A stretch of 64,000 nucleotides of DNA from Rhodamnia argentea (lineage: Eukaryota > Streptophyta > Magnoliopsida > Myrtales > Myrtaceae), in NCBI RefSeq assembly GCF_020921035.1, contig NC_063158.1, positions 3,516,001-3,580,000 on the forward strand, read 5' to 3'. The translations under genes and the position numbers were made by a program. Below the pieces are notes generated by a model. That model saw only the letters and a program-made list of their open reading frames with translations, was not told the DNA's origin and did no database searches. Position 1 is the first letter of the stretch. Every line of letters starts with the position of its first letter. Of this stretch, positions 1-12,502 are shown piece by piece.

Positions 1-169
1 TTAGCCTAATGATGAAGGGGTCACCTGCCTTTCCAACGTCGTAAGTGAACCTCCGAAACGAATCATATTGCTTTGCATAGTCGTGTATATCTGGCGTGGA
101 GATATTTTTCGGCTGCTAGTCTGCGATGATCGGACGCATTGATTAGGGGGACCATGGCCGGGTGGATAG

Positions 170-845
170 GGTCTGGCTCTAGATATTGAAATCGACTCTA
201 TTATAATTAATTCCAAGCTTTTTGGAACATAGAACCGACCATATTTGTCCTGAAACCTGTTTTGGAACCGATCATATTTTTCGGTTTGATTCTAAGGTCT
301 ACCTGATAACCTATTTTTCTTTTGTTTCTTTTTCTGTTTTTATTTTTTCCATCAAAATAATGCGAGTATAGATGAACTCACATCGCTCTGGATAGTTGCG
401 TCTTTATTAGTGATATGCAAAAGAGGGGTGACAACGAGAGGCTGTGGTGGCTAGTTTGGCAACAACGAGACAAAAGGTGACAATGAGCTGTGTTGTGTCT
501 TTGCGGCGCCGATGATGGTGACAACGAGAGGCGAACCAATGGTGGGGACAATGAGAGAGAGAGAGAGAGTGCACGATGAGAAGGAAAATACGAAACAAAA
601 GAAGGGAGGCAAGGCTGGCAAGTAAGGTTATAGTTTATTTTTTTAAAAGAATAGCTAAAAAATCGATTCTAAAATTGATCCGGATGAGTCTTTACCTAGA
701 ATCGGGAATCGCATCGGTTTCAACTGGTTCCCAAAAAGTGGAACCGGTTCCCATATCGATTTGAACATGAACCGATTTCCGATCCTATTTTTCGAATGGT
801 TCGATTCGGGTTCTAGATAAGCTTGGTCCGGTTGCACACCACTAA
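170..845. repeat. degenerate dispersed repeat with GGAACCGGTTCC-like motifs
   Basis: Both ends of this stretch carry many copies of GAACCG/CGGTTC-type words, for example around 225-275 and 715-790 (GGAACCGGTTCCC). A similar stretch lies at about 35,860-35,960. The pattern fits an old non-autonomous transposon family of many copies. Its limits are approximate and I see no target-site duplication. Confidence 0.35.
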
Positions 846-3240
846 CATTAATCACCAATCTCGAATCTTCAGTTGATGGTACGAAGTAATTAAGGCACAA
901 ATCAAACATTCTCTGGAGTTGTGTTTGAGACCTTTACTTTAAGGCGACGAGGAAGGCGCGAGTTTTCAGTCACCTTGTCCTATCCTTTCGTTCGGGTAAA
1001 AAGAAAGATTTAATGAGTGAGAAGAATGTAAACGGGAAATTTGAATATCAAAGATTCAAAAAGAGAATAAACAAAAGAGAGGAAAGGACAGGGGAGAAAA
1101 TCGACGTGCTCTCCACACCACAGCTCCTCCACGTCAAGCAAAGTGGGGACCACAGGTTGCCTTCTCCTCGGATCCGCCATGGATTTGTTCGGACCGACGG
1201 CCCCGTCCGATCTGGCGGGAACATCAACGGCTTCCCGCCAAACCGGTCCCAAAGCAAAAGGACGGATTCAAATGTTTTAAAGGCTGGAGGTGGACGGAGG
1301 GGCCGTGATTACTGCGGCCTTTCCTTTAAACTGCGAAGCCGAGGCGGACGTCTCTTTTGCAACCGACACGCCGCCGTTCAAGGAATCGGAATCGTCGCAT
1401 TTCTCACCCGTCGCGCTTTATCTTGGGAGTGTACAGTCGAAATTCGATATATTCATTCGGAAAGATCGTCAAGAGAGAGCCCAAGCCGAACCCGCGACAT
1501 ATCCAATTAAGCCTGCCTTCACTCAAAAGTTCAAGCTAATGAGTTACGAACCAATTACACAATGACAATTATTCGATGCGATGCTCTTCTAACACAACTT
1601 ATGCATGCATCTTATCAACTCAGAGAATGCGTACAAAGATGGCAAATATGCCCATACATATACCAATTTTTCTCTATACATATGTGTTAAGCCAACCGCT
1701 TTCTCATATTTAAAATGGTGCAGCGATTTTGCATGTCATAAGAAATCCAAGGGCATGTCTGCTTTTGCTTTGTTAATTTTTTTTATAATTATTTTCCCGC
1801 ATGAATTTAATGACTAATTCAAAGTTTAATAAGTTCCGAAGAAATGTTAAGTGATTCATCCCCGCAAATTAATGAACATTCTCATCCGAGATCGGACTGC
1901 CCTTCTTCCGTCCAACACGTCCCGGACACGATCGTACTACAAGGAAGGGACCTGCGAAACTGCAAGCGCGCCTCGCACCGCGCGCTCCTTCGGCTCGTGT
2001 CCCCGACCAATTAAATGCGACCCATGGGAGCTATTGCGAAATGACCGTTTTACCCTCGCCCTTCCCCCCCAACACACCGCGCAGGCTGACCCGAGTTTAG
2101 CAAATAGAAATTTAAGAGGGGCAATTTACAAAAAGAATCGAGCATCAGGCGGCTGCGGCGGAATAAAGATCATCGCGGGGTTTACGTGTAAAGAGTGACT
2201 TTTTTTTTTTTTTTTTGGGTCGAAACGTGTAAAGAGTAATCAAAGATCGACTAATGACGTCATTAATGCTGACTGGGAAATACAGAGGGAACCGACCCCT
2301 CAGACTGGGGGGGGCGGGAAAAAATGGGCCTGGCCTGTTAGAGGAGAGAGAGAGAGAGAGAGAGGCGGCGTCACGTGCGGACGTCACGAATCTTCCGGGT
2401 CGGCCCGATCCAAGACTTGATCAACAAGCCAGACCCACTCCAGCGGGTCCCACTGGGAAGCACGTGAGCGAAATCCCTCCCGTCGGATCGGGAATCCCAC
2501 CTCGCCATGGAATCATCCTTACCTCTCTATCGCAGCAATCAAAAGCCGGTCATCATACTGATCTCTAAAGCTTCGGCGAAAGAGTTATTTTTTTTTTAAA
2601 CAAAAATATCGTTTATATTATTTAAAATAATTAAATAATAAAAAATATATTTTATTATCGATAATAATTTAACGAAAGGATTTTACATTCATCCATCTTC
2701 CTAAGCTATAAAAATCACCATTTTTTTTTATAAAAATGTTTTTTAAATCATTTTTTTTTCCGTGAATGTTAAAACATTAAAATGCCCGACTACTAATCGT
2801 TCGCTTTTAACACATGCAAGTACTGACGCGTGAGACCACGATGATGTACAGCTGTTAGGTCGACAATCCTGAGTTGCTCTTGATAATTCAATGGATCGTC
2901 GTTTTCGTCACCTTCCCACCAGCGCCGCAGGCAAAAACATCTTACCTCCGACGTAAATAAAGCAGCCTGGCTCGACTTTCCCCATCACGAACAAAGTTTC
3001 GCAGAAATAACTTTTTGAAAAAATTGATTTCCCGTCGAGGGAGAATAAAATTGTTTTTTTCTTTTTTTACCAGCTGGGAAATGGGCCCACGGTATAAACT
3101 GTCCCCTTCGCTAACCCCTTTGGATTCGCCCACCTTCTTATTGAGTCGAGACCACGCAAAGGACCCTCCCCCGCGACAGCACCAAGGTGGCGTCTGAGCT
3201 GGACATTCGAACCGCCAATGAGGGAACCCCCCGCTACCGA

Positions 3241-3246
3241 CACGTG
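3241..3246 (+). promoter_or_regulatory. G-box/ABRE-like CACGTGGC upstream of the ACR gene
   Basis: CACGTG followed by GC makes an ACGTGGC core, the classic binding site of bZIP ABF-type factors. It lies about 245 bp upstream of the TATA box at 3486. Arabidopsis ACR genes are reported to respond to hormones and stress, so the element is plausible, but its use here is inferred from position only. Confidence 0.35.
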
Positions 3247-3485
3247 GCAGTATGGACGGTTGACCTAACGACTCCGCCGGTCCGCCCTCGTGTTTGAATC
3301 TCGCGAGAGGGAATTCCAAGCGGGTCGGCCCGGGCACTATCGCTCTCTCTCTCTAGAGTTGCGCCTTTTTGCGTGGGAGCGTTTTTCTTTCTCCTTTTCC
3401 TTTTGTTTTTTTTTGGGCTGACGAAAACCGAAAGGGGAAAGGGTAAATCATGAAAGAATTTAATAAAAAAAGATAAATGTATGTG

Positions 3486-3492
3486 TATAAAT
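3486..3492 (+). promoter_or_regulatory. TATA box of the ACR gene
   Basis: TATAAAT stands 376 bp upstream of the start codon and is the best TATA match in front of the gene. It predicts transcription from about 3,517 and a leader of about 345 nt, partly GA/CT-rich (3,559-3,590). The leader may contain a small intron, which cannot be decided without transcripts. Confidence 0.45.
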
Positions 3493-3627
3493 CTGGCTCG
3501 AGAGGGGGACAGAGTTAAGTTAAGGACCGAGGCATGCTTTGTGCGCTTTCAAACCAGAGGGAGAAAGAGAGAGAAGGGAGAGAGTGAGAGCGGAGGAGGC
3601 GGATTGGTGAAGCGAAGCTTTGTTTTC

Positions 3628-3651
3628 ATGGCGATTCGATCCGAGGCGTGA
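3628..3651 (+). promoter_or_regulatory. upstream ORF of seven codons in the ACR leader
   Basis: ATG GCG ATT CGA TCC GAG GCG TGA lies between the predicted transcription start and the main start at 3862. If the leader is not spliced here, ribosomes would meet this short frame first. The peptide is not one I recognise, so any effect would be on scanning rather than through a known peptide. Confidence 0.35.
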
Positions 3652-3861
3652 GCACGGATCGACCGGAGACGAAGCTGGGGGGCCCCTGGCATTTGGCCTC
3701 GCTTGGTCGACTCGATCGGAGCGTTTAGCCTTTGCGTTCAGGATTTGCCTTTTCGTCGTCGAGTCTCTCGTCGTTTCTGCAGGTGATCCGTTGGGAGGTT
3801 GCTTGTTGCGGAGGTCCTGCAGAGGCTAAGGCGAAGGCTCCTGTGGCTAGCTTTCTGTGCG

Positions 3862-6677
3862 ATGGAGTGGCCTGTCTTGGATGAGTACGAGAAGCTCGTC
3901 TTTCGGATGAATACTCCGAGGTTGGGCTTCTTCCCCCCCTCCTCTTCGTTTCCGCAAGTTTGAAAGCTGCGTCCTGATTTTCGTGCCTAATTTCTCTCTC
4001 ACTCTCTCTTTCAAGCACGAAGGCTCTGTTTCTCTTGCTTTCTGTGCTTTGATGACTCTTGTTTCGTTCTTCTGTTTATCTGGTCGTAATTTCCGATCCT
4101 ACTTGTTTCCGCTGAAAATTTCTCAGGTCCGTGGCCTTCCTTTTCGTTTCTAATTTCTACTGCTCGGGTTCTTCTCTTCTGGACAATGATTTCGCTTCTG
4201 CTTTTTTTTTTTTTTTTTGCTGACAATTTTATTTCCTTCGCCATAATTTTGTGGATTTCGCTTCCTCTTGCTTTCTCGATTTTACCTTGTTCTTTTCGTC
4301 CATTTTGTATGGATGATTTCCTGATTTGGCCAGTATGATCTCGATAATGGCTTTTTGTGCCATTTTCTCACACTGCAATCCACATTTTCCATTCGTGCTT
4401 TTGATTTCCTGGCACTCGCTGCAGATTTAAGCTGACCTTCATACTTCTTTCCTTTGATTATTTGTCCTATTTGTTCCAGATTTGAGCTCATCTTTGGGAT
4501 TGATAACTTCTCCCATTTGGAAACTCTCTTAACATCACAAAATCTCGCAATAATTCATGATTCTCCATGTCTTAAATTACTTGCAGAATCAAAACATCAC
4601 CCTTCATTAAGTATGTTTTCTATTTTCCCCTTTTCCGTTTCTCTTTTTATTTTTCAGACATGGATTTTTCGGCGACGTGCTTCTCCGTGTCGAATTTGAA
4701 GTTCTCAAAAGCAATTTTCCATCAATTGACCTTTCGCATGTTTTTTTTCCTCGCAGGGTCGTGATCGATAATGGCGTTTGCGCCAGTGCCACTATTGTTA
4801 AGGTATGCTTCCACGAAACCATTTGGGGAAAAGGGGCTTTGTACAAAATAGACCAGTCGATAAATGATCAAATGCCTCTGCTTATTTGTTCTCCTTTTTC
4901 GTTGGCTTGAAAACAAAAATTGACGGTGGGTCACTTTTTGCTGGGTCGTTCAGGTTGATAGTGCCAGGAAACATGGAATTCTATTAGAGGCTGTTCAGGT
5001 CTTCACGGATCTGAACCTTTCGATCAAGAAGGCTTACATTTCCTGTGATGGGAGATGGTTCATGGATGGTGTGTTAAGCTCGCCTTTTGTTTTTTTTCCC
5101 CTTTCTTTACAATAGTTCCTTATTTTCGGGAGTTCTTCCTTGCTAATGTGCGCCTCAAAGCGTGTGTACTTTAGCTGGTTTTTCCTCGCTCGATTCGTCA
5201 TGAGAAACTTCTCTGACCCTTCTTGCCTTGGATTTTCTGTGTGCTACAGTTTTCCATGTGACCGATCAAAACGGAAACAAATTAACCGACGAAAGCGAAA
5301 TTAGCTACATAGAGCAGGTGATTTACTATTATTTTTTTTTATAATAATTGCAGTTTAACGTTTATGTTGCTTCTCGATTAATTGTGGTAATTGATGTTTC
5401 GCAAACTTGTCTTGCAAGTTAATTATTTTCTTGGTACGTTTCAGTCACTTGGCACCATCTACCATAGAAGGGCCAACGATTACAGAGGACTGACAGCACT
5501 CGAGCTGACCGGAACTGACCGTGTTGGTCTGCTTTCGGAGGTTTTTGCGGTTCTCGCTGACTTGCAGTGTAATGTTGTAGAAGCAAAGGTGTGGACTCAC
5601 AATGGAAGGATAGCTTCGCTAATTTACGTGAAAGACTGTAATTCCGGTTCCCCCATTGAGGACTCTCAGCACATAGATAGGATTGAGGCAAGATTAAAGC
5701 ATGTTCTGAAAGGAGATAACGACATTAGAAGCGCAAAAACGACGGTATCAATGGCAGTGACGCACACTGAGAGAAGATTGCACCAAATGATGTTTGCAGA
5801 CCGTGATTATGAGAGGAAGCCAATCTTGCAGCTCAGTGCTGATTCTCCAATTGTAACTGTACAGAATTGGACAGAAAGGGGTTACTCTGTAGTGAATGTT
5901 CAGTGTAAAGATAGGACTAAGCTTTTGTTTGATGTCGTGTGCACCCTGACGGACATGGAGTATGTCGTCTTCCATGCGACCGTGAACACTACAGGAGACG
6001 AGGCATATCTGGTTGGTTGATGATTGTCAATTCTCTGAAGTAATTTCCTTGAAATTATGATTATGGGTAGGTTAATTAACTCTGGTTTCATTCGTTTGGT
6101 TTTTCAGGAATTCTACATTAGGCACATGGATGGAACCCCAATTAGTTCCGAACCTGAAAGGCAGCGGGTAGTTCAATGTCTGCAAGCGTCGGTCGAGAGA
6201 AGAGCCTCAGAGGTATAGTTCTTTTTTCTCTCGTTTGCCTATCACATCAAGTTTTTCAGCACTACCACGTCGGTTGTCTCATGAGTGTTGTACTTATGTT
6301 CGATTGTGTTGCAGGGGGTCAGATTAGAGTTATGTGCAGCGGATAGGGTGGGTCTCTTGGCCGAGGTGACGCGAACATTCCGAGAAAACGGCCTCAACGT
6401 CACGAGGGCGGAAATATCCACGACGATGGATACGGTGCTCAACATCTTCTACGTGACCGATGCGCTGGGAAACCCCGCGGATCCTAAGATCATAGAAGCA
6501 GTGAGGCACGGAATCGGGTTTACCAATTTGCAAGTCAAGGAACTGCCATTACTACATGACGAGAAGGCGGAGCAGGAAGAGGAAGCAGTTGGGGCAGCTG
6601 GGGCTGTTCTGTTATCGCTTGGAAGCCTGGTGAGAAGGAATCTGTACCATTTAGGTTTGATCAGGTCATATTCTTGA
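3862..6677 (+). CDS. ACR8: ACT domain-repeat protein, ACR7/ACR8 type
   Basis: Seven exons can be joined by GT/AG sites in frame: 3862-3920, 4757-4802, 4954-5068, 5250-5317, 5445-6011, 6108-6212 and 6315-6677. They give 1,323 nt and a 440-residue protein. It begins [20 protein letters not shown], the conserved start of this family. Four ACT repeats are visible: about residues 36-95 ([20 protein letters not shown]), 113-160 ([13 protein letters not shown]), 240-295 ([13 protein letters not shown]) and 322-375 ([13 protein letters not shown]). ACT modules bind amino acids. Plant ACR proteins are made almost wholly of them and are thought to be sensors rather than enzymes; no catalytic domain is seen. 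The length matches ACR8 (about 440 aa). ACR7 is the close alternative, so the symbol marks the clade rather than a proven orthologue. No frame break was found. Confidence 0.93.
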
Positions 6678-7505
6678 AGGGAGGAAACAGGGCATAAAGG
6701 GCGAATTTGGTGGGGGGGAGAGGAGTTTGTCAACTTTGATTTGGAGGGGCATATTCTTTGCTTCTGAACTTGGGGGGGAAGTTGGGAGTTGGGACATATA
6801 CGGTGTAAATAGGTGGGGAGGTGGAATTTGGTGATGTAGTATAGTTAAGAGTTGGGTGGGTTGGTTTGAGTTGATAGAGGCCCCACCCATATGTACAGTC
6901 GACCGGGACGGACAGCTCCACCATTTTCAGGACACAATGGCTTTTTTAATTTGAATTCCTCGAGGGTGGGGGACCTAAAAGGGTGGAGGGCTTGTCCCTT
7001 TGTAAATAGCTTGTAATTGCTGGCAGGAAGGGTTGTTAGATGCCAGAATTATTCGGTACAGTCCATAGTTTGTACAGTTGCCTACAACAGTTTAGTATTA
7101 TTGGGTTGATCTCTCTCTCTTATACTGTGACTATTTATTACCGGTATTTAAGGAGATTTCCGAAATGTACAATGTCTTGGCGGAGAAGGAAAGGGAAAAG
7201 TCCTGTGCCGTTGCCGCCTTGCGTTATTTAGTTGGCCCTAAGCTTAGACTTTAGTGTGAACACGAGAATGCGAGATGCGGGCGAATGAGAGTCCCCTCGG
7301 TGCGGTGGCCCTTGTCTAGGCCAACTAAAATTTACGGAGCGACTTAGACATTTGGGTCGCCTAGGTTGACCCGTGTCCTTTCGGGGAAAGGCTCGGAAAA
7401 GCAAAAATCGTCTTTAGGCTCTCTTTTTTCCTTTACCTTCCATTCTACGCTTATTCAAGCGAGAAAAGGGTAGCCTTTTGTCGGCGAGGCACTAGCCATT
7501 AAAGC
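6678..7505. other. 3' flank of the ACR gene
   Basis: The first 350 bases after the stop are T- and G-rich on the + strand (runs of GGGGGG and TTTG) and probably include the 3' UTR. 7,040-7,231 is open in one frame but low in complexity and matches nothing known. The rest shows no gene. Confidence 0.5.
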
Positions 7506-7935
7506 TGCGTATGGTAACGTTTCTGTTTTCGGAACAACTTTTGAAATAGAAACACTTTTTTCTCGTTTTTGTTCCGGCTACGATTTTTGGGAATAGAAAC
7601 GCATTTGGTAACTATAAAAAAAAATTTTGTTCAAAAGCTTTGATAAAAAGTCGTCGTCTTTGAGAATGTGAAGGAGTAGTCCAGGAACAAAGAGTTGCAA
7701 AAAGTGTTCCTCTTGCGTTATAAAATGTGTTAAAAAATTTTGATAAAAAGTGTTCCGGGAACAAAGAAACAAGTATTTTTTGTTTCTTGTTTCTGCTCCA
7801 AAAGTGTTCCCGTTTCTGAAAAGTGTTCCCGGAACACTTTGGGAACACTTTTTTACCATACTCGTTTCTGTTCCCAAAGTGTTTCGGGAACACTTTGGGA
7901 ACAGAAACACTTTTTCTAGAGCGTTACCGTACGCA
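7506..7935. mobile_element. short inverted-repeat transposon (MITE), about 430 bp
   Basis: The left end TGCGTATGGTAACGT and the right end GCGTTACCGTACGCA are inverted copies with one mismatch over 15 bases. The inside is rich in palindromic words built from GTTCC, GGAAC and AAAGTGTT, such as GTTCCCGGAACAC, so either strand can fold on itself. There is no transposase frame. The terminal sequence resembles hAT-type ends, but no 8-bp target duplication is visible at the flanks, so the superfamily is uncertain. A related fragment lies near 60.6 kb. Confidence 0.65.
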
Positions 7936-10900
7936 CCCTAAGGTTCCCCACGATTATCGGAGAGCCGCCGCAGGGAAAGAAACCCCACCACCGCCACGGC
8001 GGGGGCCTCACTACCATTTGGACAAGAGGAAAAAGTATACCTAAAGAGTAGACACGGAAACGCAACTTTGAACAACCTCCGGCGCTCGTAATTCGCCTCC
8101 CATCCTCGACAAGCCCCGATGCGAATGAAATCGAAGACCTTACGTGTGAAAGAAAGACTTTGACTCTCCACTATCCGAAGCCAACTCCAAGAAACCTTCT
8201 CCAAGTTTCGCAACCAGGAGGGAAAAGGAAAAGTATCCCTTAGTGCCAGTTGTCGGGCAATGATCAGAAAGGGCCTTAGAACGCGAGTTCTTCGGCTTTT
8301 CGTGTCCTGAATTCAAACGCACGATCTTGGAAATTCGACGCAAATCTAGAAAGTAGAACCATCGCCTTGTCTGACTTTTCTCTTGGTGGTGGCTCCCACT
8401 TTGGTGCTGTTGGAATTAGGTTTGGAGGGGTGTCGGGGTTGGACACCTGGACGGGGTCCGATTAGGAAGAGCAGGTGACCAAGAACCACCTAGCGATTCA
8501 AAAAGCGGACCTTTTCAAAATCTCGTTTTCGATTTCATTCATTGTATCATAAGACATCGGCGCACCGACACACGTGGACTTTTCCACCCCCCACCACCTT
8601 TTTTTTTTTTTGCGGGTGGGGTGGTTTGGTTCTCGATGCACAAGCAATGATGACACCTCCACCTCCAAAGTTCCAAACCCACGTAAATCCTCGAATTGTA
8701 CAGATTGGAAAATCAAAGATAGAGAACGTCAACACGACAGCTTATGTAGATCTGGAATCGGGTCCTGGATCCTCCCCCCTTTTAATTACGGTAGTTGAAA
8801 TCTCTAAACCTTTTTACCTACTTGCTTTTTTTTTTTTTTTTTTCCGTAGAGGGATTTGATACGTAAAATAAATTAAAAAAAAAGAGAGACTAATTAAATG
8901 GCAATCTGCTTAGAAAATGCATTAGTTGATATTGACTAAGATTGGAGATCTTTGGAGTTGAAAAATCATTGGGATTTGGCCTTTTCGAGGTAATCAAGCC
9001 ATTTCTTTCTTTTTTAACGTGAACAGATGAAGTTGTGGATAGTGATCACGGCTTCAATGGATCATTTAATAATTGCCGGTGCTTAGCCAGCCCTTTTCGG
9101 TGTAAGGCGACCAATCGATGGATTGTTTGAAATATAAAAATTAAGAGTTTCGTTTATGGTTGCCTGAGTCGTTAAACATCTATATATATATATATATATT
9201 AAAAAAAAACCGCCGTTGTTTGCGGTTGGTTGTCTCTCTCGTGTTATGTGCAATCAATACGTTATTTTTTATTTTTGCCCCTTCAATATGGTTAACGATT
9301 GCCTAAATAGACGAGGCTAGTTTTAAAAAAAAAATAAAGCAAAAGAGAGAAACAGAGAATTCCCGTATATTTCGACGCGTCTGAAAAAGAGTACATGAAG
9401 CCTGCTCATAGACTTTATTTAAATACTAACTAAGATAATAAAATAGAGATACGAATATAACCAGTTAAGGATATTGCACTATCAGAAGTGACATATGCAT
9501 AATCATGAAATATGTGCTGAATCAACTGCACATCATAATGTTCCTAACGAGACTTTTAATCAAGGGGATTGGGTGTGGAAGTGGTCAAAAGAGAGAGAAA
9601 GGTTTTGAATGGACTGGTTTCTAGAATATCATACCCGTCAACACCCCCATTAGAATATGTTGGATTCGTGGAAAATCCACCATTTTCGATATATTTTTAG
9701 CAATAATATAATTTTGAATATTTTCTTGTAGTTCGAGGATTAAGTTGAATATATTTCAAAAGTTCGAGAACCACATTGAACAAACTAAAAATTCAGGGAT
9801 TACATTGGACATTGAGCTAAAATTCAGGGATTATACTTATCAAATTAAAAATTCATGGATCACATTGCACATTGGGCCAAAATTCAGAAATCATTTGTGT
9901 CATTTTCCCTTTCATTTTTTACGCATTGTCTCTCCCGTGCTATGCATAGTTGTTATATTAAGAATCTGAAAATTTTCATTAAATATGACTAACGAATACT
10001 CATTTTGTGTCTTCCTATTTCAAAATGGACGGTTCGTATGGAAAATAATTTTTTATTTAAAGGGTGCTTTTCGACTTGCGGTTAGCAAAAGGCAGACGAC
10101 CCGGAACGGGTGAAGAAGAAGACAATATTGCCCCTGTTAGGACAACGAGCGTCCACGTGCGAGGCAAGTGGCTCTTGGGGCTTCTCCTGGCTTCTGCGAC
10201 CGCGAAAAGCCGGCGACCGCGGCGGCTAAAACGGGGCGAGCCGAGCTGGCAACTTCTGCGAGCCGTACGGAGGTCACGTGCGTCCGAGCGTGACTTCCCC
10301 CCCAACGTTTGGCTCGGCTTTTCATGAACGCCTTGTGATTCATTCGTTTCGAGAGTGGAAGCACATGGGAGTTCTGAACAAAGTTGATTTCGTTTTGCAG
10401 AAACCGGTCATTTGCATCTTTTCTTAATTTCATCTATCTCGATTGATCCTATGATTCAATGTATGACCGACAGTTATTTTTTCTTGATAGTTATTGTCGC
10501 TGTGTTATATAAAAAATCACCATAGTCATCTAATTCCTCGTTGCATATCACATATTATTTGAACGAGTTATCACTACCGGTCATTACCGGCGATATATAT
10601 GGACGCGTCCCGTCACAACTATGAAAAAAACAGCTAAAAATAGACAAAACGGAGCGATAAATCGTCAGCAAAGTAGGCAACAAATGAGCATTCATGTTTT
10701 GCTGTGCCTACAGAATCGTGGAGGAAGGCATTGAATCTGTGCAAATAACTCCATCCTAATGGCGATAATCCTCGTAAGTCGCAAGTATCACAATTAATTT
10801 ATGATGTGAGATTTCGTGGGATCATTAGTTATTTTAAAAGCTAAATCTATTAAATGAATGCGTGATTTATTATTTAAAAAAGTTAGTACATGACTTGGAG

Positions 10901-12323
10901 GGAGGGAGGGGACATCAATCAGATCATGAAAAGAAATATCCTATGCTTGGTTATTTAATTTTTTATCTTAGGTCTCCTATGGCTAACGGGCATGCACTAA
11001 TGGGGAAGAATAATAGAATTGATTGAAACAAAAAATAAGGAATAGAAATGGTAATTGATTTTCAAATTATCACTCCGACCAATCAATTTATGGTGTGAAT
11101 ATTCTGATTGTAATATATTTTTATTTATCGAAAAAAAAAGTTACAATAAAGAGGAATATGCTAGCGATCATGACGACACTTATGGAGAAGAATTTCTGCT
11201 CCAAAAGTGCTTCTAGAGCAGAAATTCATTTGGTAGCACAACTTCCGAGGCGTAAATCCGGTTGAATATAAATGTACCGGATTCAAGGATTTGTATCCGG
11301 TTATATACTCTAAAGTACCACTAATTGCAGAAAGATGCCTATAATTCATTATATTCTCCACCCCATTACTAGAAAATATGCCGTCCATCCTCAAGAATCA
11401 AAGTGTTAATTAATCGATTTAATGCGGGAATTATGCCCTCCAGCTGGTTGTTGGCAATTTTTATAGGGGACGTCCCCATTTTGCACTCACATAAGTTCAT
11501 TCCTAGCTAAAGGCAGAATCATCTGATTTCTGATCACCCTAAGGATAACGCCAATCAAAGGGAGATCCTTCTTTTAGGTCGAGCAACATCTTCCAATCTG
11601 GAAGAACTTTGCATTACAAGTATCGCACCTCGTGTCACGTGAAAAGTGTTCTGATGCATGTATGAATTATGTTAGGACGTCCCATATTGGAGAATTGGTG
11701 TGATATTGAGCAGTTAATATATTCAAATTGACCCGTAACTCGTTGGCTTAAGCTTTTGAGTGAAGATGAGTTCATTTGGATATGTTGACGGTCTCGAATT
11801 TGGGCTCTCTCGTTACGATATCCCCATCCAAAAGTATCGGACTTTCATCCTAGCGAGGAATATCCCGCGATGCTAATCGCTAGAGAATATATTCAGCCAG
11901 ATTGAAAAGCAAAACAGCCTCGTAACACAAAGTAAACCGAACGGAATCTTCCCCCCGTTTGTTCACACAACTTTTTTAACTTCCTTCTTAAGCGACGCTA
12001 CTTAAAGAGAGTATCCGCTAAGTTGAATCTTTCAAATCACTACGTTCGCTTTAGAGTATAGATGATCCTCGTGCATCCAATGTCGGAAAAGATCTTCTCT
12101 TATGTCGCATTAGATTCCTGATAGAAACACACGTGATTTTGTGTACGGACGAATAATGTTATCTTTCAAGAAGAGAAATATTACGAGCCGACATTCTTGG
12201 AGAGACAGGAGGGATCTACGTAGGTAGGTATGTCACCATGCAGGATTGTCTGGTTGAGGATGCAAAATGGTTCATCTTCCACCAGCTTCTCATCAAGCAT
12301 TCATAGATTCCATCGTTTGAGGA
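7936..12323. other. gene-poor intergenic DNA
   Basis: I see no supportable gene. Open frames at 8498-8859 and 10057-10433 occur on both strands at once and match no family. Poly-T tracts, a (TA)n tract at 9181-9199 and T/A-rich DNA prevail. 9,720-9,900 holds four degenerate copies of an 'AATTCAGGGATTACATTG' motif, the remains of the same type of repeat as at 46.5-47.0 kb. 11,185-11,250 carries an 'AGAATTTCTGCTCC...GGAGCAGAAATTC'-like inverted motif similar to one near 60.6 kb. Confidence 0.45.
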
Positions 12324-12502
12324 GGAAAATTATCAAAAAAGTCTTAAACCTATTGCACGCTTGTTAATTCAGTCATAAACCTTTTAATTGTGTCGATGCG
12401 GTCCTAAACCTTTTAACGATTTATCAATTTAATCCCGAACCTTTCAATTCTGTCAATTTAGTCACAAACCTTTTGAAATTTTGCCTGTTTAGTCCTAAAT
12501 AG
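12324..12502. repeat. one-ended fragment of the 'CCTAAACC' inverted-repeat element
   Basis: It begins GGAAAATTATCAAAAAAGTC, followed by TTAAACCTATTGCA, and continues with four spaced copies of 'AATTTAGTC.TAAACCTTTT'. The start matches the left end of the complete element at 46505-47050. No matching right end is found nearby, so this is a truncated copy. Confidence 0.55.

Larger units (their letters stand above)
1..3485. other. intergenic DNA upstream of the ACR gene
   Basis: I recognise no gene here. Open frames at 1013-1510, 1290-1565, 1851-2198 and 2254-2568 are short, overlap in several frames and match no family I know. 400-560 holds a loosely repeated motif (GTGACAACGAGAGGC and variants, four times). 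A (GA)10 tract lies at 2344-2363. AT-rich debris at 2580-2780 resembles the TCATTTTT/AAAAATATTTT repeats seen near 16.4, 17.2 and 33.9 kb. The part from about 1,860 to 2,570 is GC-richer and carries two CACGTG motifs (2372 and 2461), but nothing ties them to a gene. Confidence 0.5.

Noticed and set aside
1013..1510. 165-residue + strand frame in the first 2 kb
   Set aside because: No similarity I recognise, another open frame overlaps it, and there is no promoter or splice support.
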